64,000 nt of DNA from Steroidobacteraceae bacterium (GTDB lineage: Bacteria > Pseudomonadota > Gammaproteobacteria > Steroidobacterales > Steroidobacteraceae): the NCBI GenBank assembly GCA_025458905.1, contig JALORN010000011.1, positions 1 through 64,000 on the forward strand, given 5' to 3'. Position numbers and translations under genes: made by a program. Below are positions 26,158-34,395 of the stretch, piece after piece. The stretch's first letter is position 1. Every line of letters starts with the position of its first letter. Below the pieces are notes generated by a model, which ran no database searches, had not been told where the DNA came from, and saw only the letters and a program-made list of their open reading frames with translations.

Positions 26158-27132
26158 TTGAAGTATTCACGGATCGCCGGCACCGGCAGCTACCTCCCCG
26201 AGCGGGTCGTCACCAACGCCGACCTCGAGAAGACCATCGACACCTCCGATGCGTGGATCCGCGAGCGGACCGGCATCGAGCGGCGCCACATCGCCGCCGA
26301 CGGCCAGACCACGGTCGACCTGGGCGAGCAGGCGGCGCGACGTGCGATGGCGGCCGCGGGTGTCACGGCCGAGGACATCGACCTGATCGTCTTCGGCACC
26401 ACCACGCCGGACCTCGTGTTCCCCAACTGCGGCGCATTGCTCCAGGCTCGGCTCGGCATCCGCAGCTGCCCGGCGATGGGCCTCGAGGCCGCCTGCAGCG
26501 GCTTCATCTACGCGCTGTCGGTCGCCGACAAGTTCGTGAAGCTCGGCGAGTCGAAGTGCGCGCTGGTGGTCGGCGCCGAGACGCTCTCGCGCATCACCGA
26601 CTGGACCGACCGCGGCACCGCGATCCTCTTCGGCGACGGCGCCGGGGCGGTGGTGCTCCAGGCTTCCGACGAGCCCGGGATCATCTCGACCCACCTGCAC
26701 ACCGAGGGCTCCTACAAGGACCTGCTCTACTGCCCGGTCGGCGTCTCCACCGGCTTCCGCGAGGACGCGACAGGCCGGGTGCCGATGCACATCACGATGG
26801 TGGGCAACGAGGTGTTCAAGGTCGCGGTCCGCTCGCTCGGCTCGATCGTCGACGAGACGCTGGCCGCCAATGGCCTCGACAAGTCGGCGATCGACTGGCT
26901 TGTGCCGCACCAGGCCAACATCCGCATCATCCAGGCGACCGCGAAGAAGCTTGAGATGCCGATGGAGCGCGTCATGGTCACGGTGCAGGACCATGGCAAC
27001 ACCTCGGCGGCCTCGGTGCCGCTGGCGCTCGACACCGGCATCCGCGAGGGCAGGATCAAGCGCGGCGAATTGCTGTTGCTGGAAGCCTTCGGCGGCGGCC
27101 TCACCTGGGGCTCGGCCCTGGTCCGCTACTGA
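26158..27132 (+). CDS. fabH: 3-oxoacyl-ACP synthase III (FabH)
   Basis: FabH starts fatty acid synthesis by condensing acetyl-CoA with malonyl-ACP. The protein has 324 residues and the full Cys-His-Asn triad: C113 in LEAACSGF, H251 in [12 protein letters not shown]281 in HGNTSAAS. It also has GDGAGAVVL and the C-terminal [13 protein letters not shown]. The start is TTG 26158, since [15 protein letters not shown] begins the conserved fold there and no ATG is nearby. It is the last gene of the yceD operon: a terminator-like structure and a gene on the opposite strand follow, in place of fabD-fabG-acpP. Confidence 0.96.
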   Translation: MKYSRIAGTGSYLPERVVTNADLEKTIDTSDAWIRERTGIERRHIAADGQTTVDLGEQAARRAMAAAGVTAEDIDLIVFGTTTPDLVFPNCGALLQARLGIRSCPAMGLEAACSGFIYALSVADKFVKLGESKCALVVGAETLSRITDWTDRGTAILFGDGAGAVVLQASDEPGIISTHLHTEGSYKDLLYCPVGVSTGFREDATGRVPMHITMVGNEVFKVAVRSLGSIVDETLAANGLDKSAIDWLVPHQANIRIIQATAKKLEMPMERVMVTVQDHGNTSAASVPLALDTGIREGRIKRGELLLLEAFGGGLTWGSALVRY

Positions 27133-27193
27133 GGCGCCATCCTGCGCGAGGCGTCACCCGCCCGCGCCGCCCTTCCCGGATGCGCAAGAGAGC

Positions 27194-27222
27194 AAAAAAA
27201 ACGCCGCGCTTTCGCGCGGCGT
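27194..27222 (-). terminator. Intrinsic terminator of the alanine-zipper lipoprotein gene
   Basis: A perfect 9-bp stem (ACGCCGCGC / GCGCGGCGT) with a TTTC loop is followed on the minus strand by a run of seven to eight T residues (27194-27201). It lies 38 nt beyond the lipoprotein stop. It is also 69 nt after the convergent fabH stop, where it may act in both directions, although the plus-strand U-tract is poor. This is the clearest Rho-independent terminator in the window. Confidence 0.85.
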
Positions 27223-27259
27223 CTTCCGAACGGACGTTCGAATGAAGTAGGGCGGTGCC

Positions 27260-27565
27260 TTACTTCGAGATCGAGCGCTTGAACATGCGGTCGATCTTCT
27301 CGTTGGTCGCATCGCAGCAGGACTGGCTGGCCTGCGCGGCGGCGAGCGCCTGGTTGGCGGCGCTCTGGGCACCGCTGGCGGCCTGCGAAGCGGCCGAGGC
27401 AGCGCTGTTCGCGGCGTCGGCGGCGCTCTTGGCCGAGGCGAGCTGCGACTGCAGGCTGGAGACCTGGGTCTTCAGGCCGTCGATCTCGGCCTGCAGGGGC
27501 TTCAGGTCGGTGCAGCCGGCCAGGGCAACGACGGCCGACGCGGCCGCAATCTTCAGCATCTTCAT
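27260..27565 (-). CDS. Alanine-zipper murein-type lipoprotein (Lpp/OprI-like)
   Basis: The protein has 101 residues. A lipoprotein signal peptide ends in the lipobox ALAGC (C18) and is followed by a long Ala/Ser/Gln-rich helix with heptad spacing (residues 22-80), as in Lpp/OprI trimers. The C-terminus is KIDRMFKRSISK. A C-terminal lysine (K101) could be joined to peptidoglycan by an LD-transpeptidase, as in Lpp. Unusually it has a Cys-Cys pair (C83, C84, SQSCCDATN) near the end. GAGGAT lies about 13 nt before ATG 27565. A strong terminator follows, suggesting abundant monocistronic expression. Confidence 0.85.
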   Translation of the reverse strand: MKMLKIAAASAVVALAGCTDLKPLQAEIDGLKTQVSSLQSQLASAKSAADAANSAASAASQAASGAQSAANQALAAAQASQSCCDATNEKIDRMFKRSISK

Positions 27566-27655
27566 AAGGTGATCATCCTCTTGTTGATGGCTTGGGGTGA
27601 AAGCCTACGCAAACACAAGGGACTACCCTCCACGATCGTCCCAGTGCATCGGGGC

Positions 27656-27688
27656 GCAACTGCAACAAATCCGCGCAACTATTGCAAC
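27656..27688. repeat. Four GCAAC elements upstream of the lipoprotein gene
   Basis: Four copies of GCAAC occur at 27656, 27662, 27675 and 27684 within 33 nt, about 90-120 nt upstream of the lipoprotein start. First and third are 19 nt apart, second and fourth 22 nt. They might be regulator sites, but no known factor is matched. Confidence 0.3.
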
Positions 27689-27757
27689 AGAAATCTCTGC
27701 TCTGTCGGCTGCCGGAGACAGTCGGAGACGCTGGATTTCAAGGGTATTGCGCACCGC

Positions 27758-27775
27758 GCGTGCGCTCGCGCACGC
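27758..27775 (-). terminator. Hairpin after the SAM methyltransferase gene
   Basis: A perfect 7-bp inverted repeat (GCGTGCG / CGCACGC, CTCG loop) lies 5 nt beyond the methyltransferase stop. No U-tract follows on the minus strand, so termination is uncertain. Confidence 0.35.
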
Positions 27776-27780
27776 AGCCT

Positions 27781-28410
27781 TCAGCGCTTGCGCAGCAGGA
27801 ACTGGTGGTTGTGCGTGCGCACCTTCTCGGGGGTACCGGTGGCGATGAACTCGTCGACGGCCCGCGTCACGCCGTGGTCCCAGATGCCGCGCCGGTCGTA
27901 GTCGTCGCCGGCGATGTAGCCGCCGCGCTTGAGCTTGGGCCAGAAGGCCGCGAGATCCACCTTGACGTCTTCGTAGAAGTGGCTGGCATCGACGTAGATC
28001 CAGTCGAAATGCTCGTCCGGGAACAGCGGCGCGGCCAGGTGCGACAGCGTGCGGTGCACTTCGATCCGCCCCGAGGCGATCTCCGCGGCGAAGCGCCGCG
28101 TGACGTGCTGGTACTGGCTCTCGAGCGCTGCGCTGGCCTGCTGGGCCGACGAGAATTGCTGCGTGGGCCCGTCGTAGAGCGTGCCATCGTCCTTGGTAAA
28201 CCAAGGGTCTACGAGGTGCAGTTTGCGTGGTTCGTTCAGCGCGAGGATGCGCTCGGAGAAGTCGCCGTCGAACACCCCGACCTCGATCACCACCCCGCCG
28301 CGCGGCAGGACCTCGAACAGGAAGTCGCGCTTCGCGGCACGTCGCGCGCGGCGCGAGGTCAGGCGGTCGATCAGGCGGTAGCCGGGCAGTTCGTCGGGAG
28401 GCAGGGACAA
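27781..28410 (-). CDS. Class I SAM-dependent methyltransferase
   Basis: The protein has about 209 residues and a Rossmann methyltransferase core: motif I GGVVIEVGVFDGDFSERIL, acidic strand LHLVDPWF, motif FDWIYVDASHFYEDVKVDL and GGYIAGDDY. This pattern matches the Methyltransf_24 type, members of which often methylate sugars in surface glycans. The acceptor is not deducible. I chose TTG 28410 (MSLPPDELPGYRL), which has GGAGA seven bases upstream; ATGs further upstream would overlap the divergent glycosyltransferase start. The genes beside it are glycosyltransferases. Confidence 0.8.
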   Translation of the reverse strand: MSLPPDELPGYRLIDRLTSRRARRAAKRDFLFEVLPRGGVVIEVGVFDGDFSERILALNEPRKLHLVDPWFTKDDGTLYDGPTQQFSSAQQASAALESQYQHVTRRFAAEIASGRIEVHRTLSHLAAPLFPDEHFDWIYVDASHFYEDVKVDLAAFWPKLKRGGYIAGDDYDRRGIWDHGVTRAVDEFIATGTPEKVRTHNHQFLLRKR

Positions 28411-28519
28411 GGCAGGTCTCCGGTCGCGTCGGGCGGGTTCACGGCGCGCGTTATTCTGCACCCGGGCGGTCCGCCGCGACACTTGGACAGCGTGGCGGCC
28501 GTCGGCCGATACTCTGGCC

Positions 28520-29647
28520 ATGTCCCCCGGTCCACGCCTGCTGATGGTGCCCGTGAGCGGGCCCCGCGGCATGGGGGAATACGCGCGCTGCCTGGCGATC
28601 GCCGCGGCGGTCGCGCGCCGCTGGCCGCAGGTCGAGATCCGCTTCCTCGTCAGCCGCGAGGCGCCCTATGCGGCCACCTGCCCATTTCAGGCGATCCTGC
28701 TGCCGTCGTCGCCGACTCGCTGCACCGCCGAGGTGCTGGCGCAGCTCGCCGAGTTCCGCCCCGGGCTCGTGCTGTTCGACAACTCGGGCCGCACGCGGCA
28801 GCTGCAGGCCGCGGGGGACGCCGGGTCGCGGGTGTTCTTCGTGAGCTCGCGCAGCCGCCAGCGCCGCAAGGCGTTCCGGCTGCGCTGGATGGGTATGCTC
28901 GACGAGCACTGGATTTCCTACCCTGCGCCCCTCACCGGGGAGCTGACCTCGCTCGAGCGCTGGAAGCTGCGCTGGCTCGGGCGCCCGGCGGTGCGTTTCC
29001 TCGATGCCGTGGTGGCGCCGCCCGATGCCGCCGCAGCCGATGCGCTGCTCGTGGCCGCCGCTGCCGGATCTGCCGCGACGCCCGGTGCCGATGCGCGCGG
29101 CGGCGGCCCCGGCTCTGCGGGCGATGCGCCCGGCGCGTCGCCGGATGTCGTGGTGGTGCCCGGGGGCGGCAGCAGCTATCCCGATGCGCGGATCAGCCCC
29201 GGCCATTTCGTCGAATGGTCGCGCTGCCTCGCCGCGCGCGGTCATCGCGTGGTGGTGGTCGGTGGTCCGCAGTTCGACGTACCGGTGACGGTGGCGGCGC
29301 GCCTGACGCTGTTGCGCGGCGTGCCGGCGGGCGCACTGATGGCGCTGCTGCAGCGGGCACGACTGGTGCTGGTGAACGGCGGCGACACGCTCGCCCAGGC
29401 GCTGGCGCTGGGCCGGCCCTGCGTCGCGGTGCCGATCGCCGGCGACCAGGCGGCGCGGATCGCGCGGGCCGCTGCGCTCGGGGTGGTCGCCGCGCCCGCG
29501 GTCGCCGACGTGCCTGCCGAGTGCCTGCGACTGCTCGGCCAGCCCGGGGCCGCCGCACACCTGCAGGAACGGCTCGCGGCGCTCGGCTGGCGCGATGCCA
29601 CGCCGCTGATCCTCGGGCGCATCGGGGCCGCGCTCGGCCTCGGCTGA
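28520..29647 (+). CDS. GT-B glycosyltransferase of the ELM1/MurG-like type
   Basis: The protein has 375 residues with a GT-B layout: the N-terminal domain LLMVPVSGPRGMGEYARCL, then a C-terminal donor-binding domain with VVVVPGGGSSYP, HRVVVVGGPQFD, LLQRARLVLVNGGDTLAQAL and GRPCVAVPIAGDQAARI. The GGDT and PIAGDQ pattern resembles MurG/UDP-glycosyltransferases and the ELM1 family. A Gly/Ala-rich, variable linker (residues ~170-205) separates the domains. It is divergent from the methyltransferase and convergent with the GT4 gene. Sugar and acceptor are unknown. Confidence 0.7.
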   Translation: MSPGPRLLMVPVSGPRGMGEYARCLAIAAAVARRWPQVEIRFLVSREAPYAATCPFQAILLPSSPTRCTAEVLAQLAEFRPGLVLFDNSGRTRQLQAAGDAGSRVFFVSSRSRQRRKAFRLRWMGMLDEHWISYPAPLTGELTSLERWKLRWLGRPAVRFLDAVVAPPDAAAADALLVAAAAGSAATPGADARGGGPGSAGDAPGASPDVVVVPGGGSSYPDARISPGHFVEWSRCLAARGHRVVVVGGPQFDVPVTVAARLTLLRGVPAGALMALLQRARLVLVNGGDTLAQALALGRPCVAVPIAGDQAARIARAAALGVVAAPAVADVPAECLRLLGQPGAAAHLQERLAALGWRDATPLILGRIGAALGLG

Positions 29648-29692
29648 ACCCGCCCGCCCGAGGCCGCGCGCCGGGTGCGCGGCGCAGCGCGT

Positions 29693-30706
29693 TCAGCCGC
29701 GTCGTGCCTCGAGCAGTTCGCGGTAGGCCGCCTCGGTGGCCCGCAGCACGTTGGGCAGGTGGTAATCGGAGAGATCGTGCGCGAGGCGCGGTGGCGGCGC
29801 GGCCGCGAGCTCGCGCAGCGCCGCGGCCATCGCGGCGACGTCCTCGACCGGCACCAGGCGGCCGGGAAAACGTGCGAGGATCTCGGACGGCCCCTGGGTG
29901 CGGGTGGCGAGCACCGGCACGCCTGCATCGAGCGCCTCGAACAGCACGCGCCCCAGCGGCTCGCTGCGCGAGGGGCTCACGAACAGGTCGAACGCCTGGT
30001 AGAAGTCCTTGGCGTCGTCGCGGAAGCCGAGGAAGCGCACCGGCAGTCCGGCCGCCAGGGCCTCGAGCGCGGCGCGCTCGCGCCCGTCGCCCACCAGCAC
30101 GAGCCGCGCCCCCGGCAGGGCGGCCTCGCGGAACGCGCGCACCAGCAGGTCGAAGCCCTTCGAGTGCGCGAGACGCCCGACGCCGCCGACCAGGAACTCG
30201 CCGGGCGCGGCGCCGGCCGCCGCGCGCAGCTGCGCGATGCGGGCCGCGTCGAGCCGCGGGTGTGGCACCAGCGACTCGTTGATGTCGAACACGCGGCCGC
30301 GGTAGGGCGCGAGGTCCTTCTTCTGCCACTGCGCGATCACGACCAGCCCGTCCATCTGCAGGAAATGCGGGCCATTGACCCACATGTGCAGCGTGGCGAT
30401 CGCCGGGCAGGGCGGTCGCAGGCGGGCGACCAGGCGGGTGCTCTTGCGCAGGTGGGTGTGGATCACGTCCGGCCGCCACTCGCGCACCAGGCGCGCGAGG
30501 CCCCGTCCGGGGAACCAGTCGCCGAGTTCGTGCCGCTGCACCCGCGGGTCGAGGTGGTCGACGATCGAGGCGCCGGCGCGGCTGCGGTGGCCGCGCCGTA
30601 CGGCGAGTGCGACCTCGTGGGCGTCGCAGAGCGCGTTGCACATCTCGGCGGTCGCGCGCTCGGTGCCGGCGAAGCCGCTCGAGAGCAGGGCGTGCAGGAT
30701 CCTCAT
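29693..30706 (-). CDS. GT4 family glycosyltransferase
   Basis: The protein has 337 residues with the GT4 retaining glycosyltransferase pattern: N-terminal LLSSGFAGTERATAEMCNAL (donor/acceptor loop), DVIHTHLRKST, then VGGVGRLAHSKGFDLLVRAF, RLVLVGDGRERAALEALA and the EX7E-type SPSRSEPLGRVLFEALDAGV. Such enzymes build LPS core or capsule. It starts at ATG 30706; the open frame upstream runs into the preceding gene. It reads in the same direction as the oxidoreductase gene, whose stop is 19 nt upstream, so the two may be co-transcribed. Confidence 0.88.
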   Translation of the reverse strand: MRILHALLSSGFAGTERATAEMCNALCDAHEVALAVRRGHRSRAGASIVDHLDPRVQRHELGDWFPGRGLARLVREWRPDVIHTHLRKSTRLVARLRPPCPAIATLHMWVNGPHFLQMDGLVVIAQWQKKDLAPYRGRVFDINESLVPHPRLDAARIAQLRAAAGAAPGEFLVGGVGRLAHSKGFDLLVRAFREAALPGARLVLVGDGRERAALEALAAGLPVRFLGFRDDAKDFYQAFDLFVSPSRSEPLGRVLFEALDAGVPVLATRTQGPSEILARFPGRLVPVEDVAAMAAALRELAAAPPPRLAHDLSDYHLPNVLRATEAAYRELLEARRG

Positions 30707-30725
30707 CGTCGGCCCATCCCCGTCG

Positions 30726-32429
30726 TCAGCGTCGCGCGAGGATCGCGCGCGCCGCATTGTGCCCGGGCAGGCCGGTGACGCCACCCCCCGGGTGCGCGCC
30801 CGAGCCACAGAGCCACAGGCCGTCCACCGGCGTGCGGTAGTCGCCGTAGCCGAGCGCCGGCCGCGCGGCCCACAGCTGGTCGAGGCCGAGGGCGCCGTGG
30901 AAGATGTCCCCGCCCGCGAGTCCGAAGCGCCGCTCGAGGTCGAGCGGCGAGAGCGCCGAGCGCGCGACGACGCTGGCGCGGAAGCCCGGCGCGCAGCGCT
31001 CGACGGTGTCGATCACGAGGTCGGCCGCGCGCTCGCGCTCGGCGTCGTCCCGCCAGCTGCGGCCGCCGGGCAGGTGGTAGTCGAAGTGCTGGCAGAAGAG
31101 GCTCGCGACGTGTGCGCCGCGCGGCGCCAGCGAGTCGTCGAGCACCGAGGGCAGCAGCATCTCGACGATCGGCTCGCGCGAGATGCCGTGCAGCCGCGCG
31201 TCGGCGAAGGCGCGGTCCATGTAGCGCAGCGAGGGCGCGACGATGATGCCGGCGCCGAGGTGCGCGGGATCGCGCGCGGCGGCGCCCGCGCGCGTGGCGA
31301 AGCGCGGCGGCGCCGCGAGCGCGACGTTCATGCGGAAGGTCGCCGAGGCGGTGCGGAAGCGCTCGATGTGCGCGCGGAAGTCCGCCGGCAGGTCGCCGGG
31401 CTCGAGCATCGAGAGGAACAGCGGCTTCGGGCCGACGTTGGCGGCGATCGTCGCGGCCTCGAACACGCGGCCGTCCTCGAGCTCGACGCCGGTGGCCACC
31501 GGGGCGCGCCACGGGGCCGCGTCGCGTGCGACACGGAGGGCGTCGGTCGCGCCGCCGCGTGCACCGGTCAGGCCGCCGCGCGAGGTGCCGGGCGCCGCGC
31601 CGGAGGTGACGGGCCGCGTCAGCACCCGCCGCACCGGCGCATCGCACTCGACCTGCACGCCGAGCCGCGCGGCCTCGCGCGCCATCGCCTCGGTGATCGC
31701 GCCCATGCCGCCGACCGCGTGGCCCCAGGCGCCGCCCTGGCCGTTCACCTGGCCGAAGGCGTGGTGCAGCAGCACATAGCCGCTGCCGGGCGTGTAGGGG
31801 CTCGCGTAGTTGCCGACCACGGAGTCGAAGCCGAGCAGCGCCTTCAGCGGCTCGGCCTCGAACCAGTGGTCGAGGATCTCGCCGGCGCTGCGCGTGAACA
31901 GTTCGTGGATCTCGCGCTGCGCGGCGAGCGGCAGGGCGCGGAAGCGGCGGCCGAAGGACAGCGTCTCCCATAGGTCGCGTGCGCGGCGCAGGTCGGTCGG
32001 CGGCGTGCGCGCGAGCAGCGTGCGCAGCAGCGCCACGGCGCGTCCGAGCATCGCGTGGTAGTCGGGCAGGCGCGCGGCGTCGCGGGCGCTGAAGCGGCGC
32101 GCCTCGGCGAGCGTGTCCGCGGCGCGCGGGCCGGCGCTGAACGCGTCGCCGCCGGGCAGCGGCAGGAAGTTCTGCACCGGCCGTTCGAGGATGCGCAGGC
32201 CGTGCTCCGCGAGGCGCAGGTCGGTGATCACCTTCGGATCGAGCAGGGAGACGGTGTAGCTGGCGGTGGAATTGCGGAATCCGGGGTGGAACTCCTCGGT
32301 CACGGCCGTGCCCCCGACGGTGTGCCAGCGCTCGAAGATCGCTACCTTGAGCCCTGATTTCGCGAGATAACATGCACAGGTCAGGCCGTTGTGGCCCGCC
32401 CCGATCACGATCGCGTCGAAACGTCCCAT
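30726..32429 (-). CDS. FAD-dependent phytoene-desaturase-like oxidoreductase
   Basis: The protein has 567 residues. The N-terminal dinucleotide-binding motif DAIVIGAGHNGLTCACYLAK is followed by FERWHTVGGTAVTEEFHPGF. The C-terminal FAD-binding block GLWLCGSGAHPGGGVTGLPG is typical of the CrtI/PYROXD2 (phytoene desaturase-like, NAD(P)/FAD) family. It also has SPYTPGSGYVLLHHAFG. No crt genes lie nearby, so carotenoid work is unlikely to be assignable. The substrate is unknown. I chose ATG 32429 because MGRFDAIVIGAG is the family N-terminus. Residues ~310-345 form an Ala/Gly/Arg-rich insert. It diverges from lexA. Confidence 0.85.
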   Translation of the reverse strand: MGRFDAIVIGAGHNGLTCACYLAKSGLKVAIFERWHTVGGTAVTEEFHPGFRNSTASYTVSLLDPKVITDLRLAEHGLRILERPVQNFLPLPGGDAFSAGPRAADTLAEARRFSARDAARLPDYHAMLGRAVALLRTLLARTPPTDLRRARDLWETLSFGRRFRALPLAAQREIHELFTRSAGEILDHWFEAEPLKALLGFDSVVGNYASPYTPGSGYVLLHHAFGQVNGQGGAWGHAVGGMGAITEAMAREAARLGVQVECDAPVRRVLTRPVTSGAAPGTSRGGLTGARGGATDALRVARDAAPWRAPVATGVELEDGRVFEAATIAANVGPKPLFLSMLEPGDLPADFRAHIERFRTASATFRMNVALAAPPRFATRAGAAARDPAHLGAGIIVAPSLRYMDRAFADARLHGISREPIVEMLLPSVLDDSLAPRGAHVASLFCQHFDYHLPGGRSWRDDAERERAADLVIDTVERCAPGFRASVVARSALSPLDLERRFGLAGGDIFHGALGLDQLWAARPALGYGDYRTPVDGLWLCGSGAHPGGGVTGLPGHNAARAILARR

Positions 32430-32436
32430 GGGGGGC

Positions 32437-32465
32437 TTGCGGCTGGATAAAAGCACAGGTACTGT
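32437..32465 (+). promoter_or_regulatory. lexA promoter
   Basis: TTGCGG (32437-32442), a 17-nt spacer, then TACTGT (32460-32465) forms a moderate promoter. Its -10 overlaps the left half of the LexA box, so bound LexA would block RNA polymerase. The expected leader is about 57 nt to the lexA ATG at 32529. Confidence 0.6.
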
Positions 32466-32477
32466 ACGGATCAACAG
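32462..32477 (+). promoter_or_regulatory. LexA operator (SOS box)
   Basis: CTGTACGGATCAACAG is an exact CTGT-N8-ACAG match to the Escherichia coli-type LexA operator, 51 nt upstream of lexA. It supports autorepression. The LexA helix-turn-helix ([18 protein letters not shown]) is also of the Escherichia coli type. Confidence 0.85.
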
Positions 32478-32528
32478 GCCGTCGGAGCCCGGCAGCCGCC
32501 CCGGCAGCACGCACCTCGAGAGCACACC

Positions 32529-33155
32529 ATGTCAGACCTCACCCCCCGACAGACCGAAATCCTTCGCCTCATCCAGCGAGCCATTGCGGAAACCGGCATG
32601 CCGCCGACGCGGGCAGAAATTGCGCAAGAGCTCGGGTTCAAGTCCGCCAATGCCGCCGAGGAGCATCTGCGTGCGCTCGCCCGCAAGGGCGTCATCGCGC
32701 TCGTGCCGGGCGCCTCGCGAGGCATCCAGCTGAAGGACACCATGCGCGAGCAGCTCGGCCTGCCACTGATCGGCCGCGTCGCCGCGGGTCGACCCATTCT
32801 CGCAGAAGAGAACATCGAGTCGCGCTTCAACATCGACCCCGACATCTTCTCGCCGCGCCCGCACTACCTGCTGAAGGTCACCGGCATGTCGATGAAGGAC
32901 GCCGGCATCCTCGATGGCGACCTGGTCGCCGTGCACCGCACGCCCGAGGTACGCAACCGCCAGATCGTGGTCGCGCGCCTCGAGAACGAGGTCACGGTCA
33001 AGCGCTATCGCCAGGAGGGCCCCACGGTCTGGCTGCTGCCCGAGAACGCCGACTTCGAGCCCATCAAGGTCAACGTCAAGCAGGACCCGCTGATCATCGA
33101 GGGCGTCGTCGTCGGCGTGCTCCGCCGCGGCAAGGCCCAGATGGGCCTGATGTGA
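32529..33155 (+). CDS. lexA: LexA, SOS repressor
   Basis: LexA represses DNA-damage genes and cleaves itself when RecA filaments form. The protein has 208 residues: a winged-helix DNA-binding domain ([15 protein letters not shown] to SRGIQL), a cleavage site at A86-G87 (RVAAGRPIL), and catalytic S121 ([10 protein letters not shown]) and K158 (EVTVKRY). The C-terminal peptidase fold ends [17 protein letters not shown]. An exact SOS box lies upstream. It is followed by a GST-VOC fusion gene and then imuA-imuB-dnaE2, which LexA controls in many bacteria. Confidence 0.98.
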   Translation: MSDLTPRQTEILRLIQRAIAETGMPPTRAEIAQELGFKSANAAEEHLRALARKGVIALVPGASRGIQLKDTMREQLGLPLIGRVAAGRPILAEENIESRFNIDPDIFSPRPHYLLKVTGMSMKDAGILDGDLVAVHRTPEVRNRQIVVARLENEVTVKRYRQEGPTVWLLPENADFEPIKVNVKQDPLIIEGVVVGVLRRGKAQMGLM

Positions 33156-33270
33156 TCCGCGGCCGGGCGCGGGCGCGCGGACCGGATGCGCGGGCCCGTC
33201 GCTCCACCGGCTGCCGCGGCCCGCTTCCCTCCCACGCCATGTAGACCTTGCCGACCACGCGAGAACCTCG

Positions 33271-34395
33271 ATGCGCTCCGCTCGTGACGTCACGCTGTTC
33301 CACTCACCGCAGAGCCGGTCCACCGGAGCGTTGGCCCTACTCGAGGAATTGGGTGCCGATTACCGCCTGCAGGTGCTCGACCTGCAGGCCCGCCAGCAGC
33401 GCGAGCCGGCTTATCTCGCGATCAACCCGCTCGGCAAGGTGCCGGCGATCCGCGTCGGCACCGGCCCCGACGGCCCCGCCGATGGTGCAGTGGTCACCGA
33501 GCAGGTCGCGATCTTCATCTACCTCGCCGACCTCTACCCCGAGGCTGGCCTCGCACCGCAGCCCGGCGACCCGCTGCGTGGCCCGTACCTGCGCTGGATG
33601 AGCTTCTACGGTTCCTGCTTCGAGCCGGCGATCGTCGACCGCGCGATGAAGCGCGATCCGGCCGCGTACTCCACCTCGCCCTACGGCGACTTCGACGCGG
33701 TGATCGGCGTGATCACCGCCCAGCTCGCGCGCGGGCCTTATTTCCTCGGCGAGCGTTTCACTGCCGTCGACGTGCTCTGGGGACAGGGGCTCGGCTGGAT
33801 CCTGCGTTTCGGCCTCGTGCCGCGCTCCGACCTGTTCGTGGCCTACGTCGAGCGCATCCGGTCGCGCCCGGCCGTCGTGCGGGCCGCAGCCAAGGATGCC
33901 GCGCTGCTCGCGGCGCGCGCTGCCGCTGCCGATGCACGCGCGGCTGCAGGCGGTGCAGCCCGGGCCGCGGCCGCCGAGTCGGCGGCGCCGCCGCGTTCCC
34001 CGGCGGGACGTTTCCTCGGCCTGCGTACCGCGAAGTACCGCGCCCCGGATCTCGCACGCGCCAAGGCCTGGTACAGCGAGGTGCTCGGCCAGCCGCCGTA
34101 TTTCGACGAGCCGTTCTACGTCGGCTTCGACGTCGGCGGCTTCGAGCTCGGGCTCGATCCGGATCCGGCCGATCCGGGCGAGGGCCCGGGCGGCGTCACG
34201 GTCTACTGGGGCGTCGCCGATGCCGACGCCGCCTACGGGCGCCTGCTCGCACTCGGTGCGCGCGAGCACGCCGCGCTGCAGGACGTGGGCGAGGGCATCC
34301 GCATCGGTGCCGTGCTCGATCCTTTCGGCAACGTCTTCGGTGTCGTCCAGAACCCGAATTTCAAGATGCGCTCTTCCGAGGCCGGTCCGTCATGA
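33271..34395 (+). CDS. Fusion of glutathione S-transferase and VOC/glyoxalase domains
   Basis: The protein has 374 residues. Residues 1-85 are a thioredoxin-like GST N-domain (VTLFHSPQSRSTGALALLEE, NPLGKVPAI, TEQVAIFIYLADLYP), and about 90-210 the helical GST C-domain (PYFLGERFTAVDVLWG). An Ala-rich linker (212-250) follows, then a VOC domain from ~253 (YRAPDLARAKAWYSEVLG to LDPFGNVFGVVQNP). VOC enzymes include glyoxalase I and fosfomycin/bleomycin resistance proteins. The fusion suggests a glutathione-dependent detoxification step; the substrate is unknown. It starts at ATG 33271, 115 nt after lexA and in the same direction. Confidence 0.85.
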   Translation: MRSARDVTLFHSPQSRSTGALALLEELGADYRLQVLDLQARQQREPAYLAINPLGKVPAIRVGTGPDGPADGAVVTEQVAIFIYLADLYPEAGLAPQPGDPLRGPYLRWMSFYGSCFEPAIVDRAMKRDPAAYSTSPYGDFDAVIGVITAQLARGPYFLGERFTAVDVLWGQGLGWILRFGLVPRSDLFVAYVERIRSRPAVVRAAAKDAALLAARAAAADARAAAGGAARAAAAESAAPPRSPAGRFLGLRTAKYRAPDLARAKAWYSEVLGQPPYFDEPFYVGFDVGGFELGLDPDPADPGEGPGGVTVYWGVADADAAYGRLLALGAREHAALQDVGEGIRIGAVLDPFGNVFGVVQNPNFKMRSSEAGPS

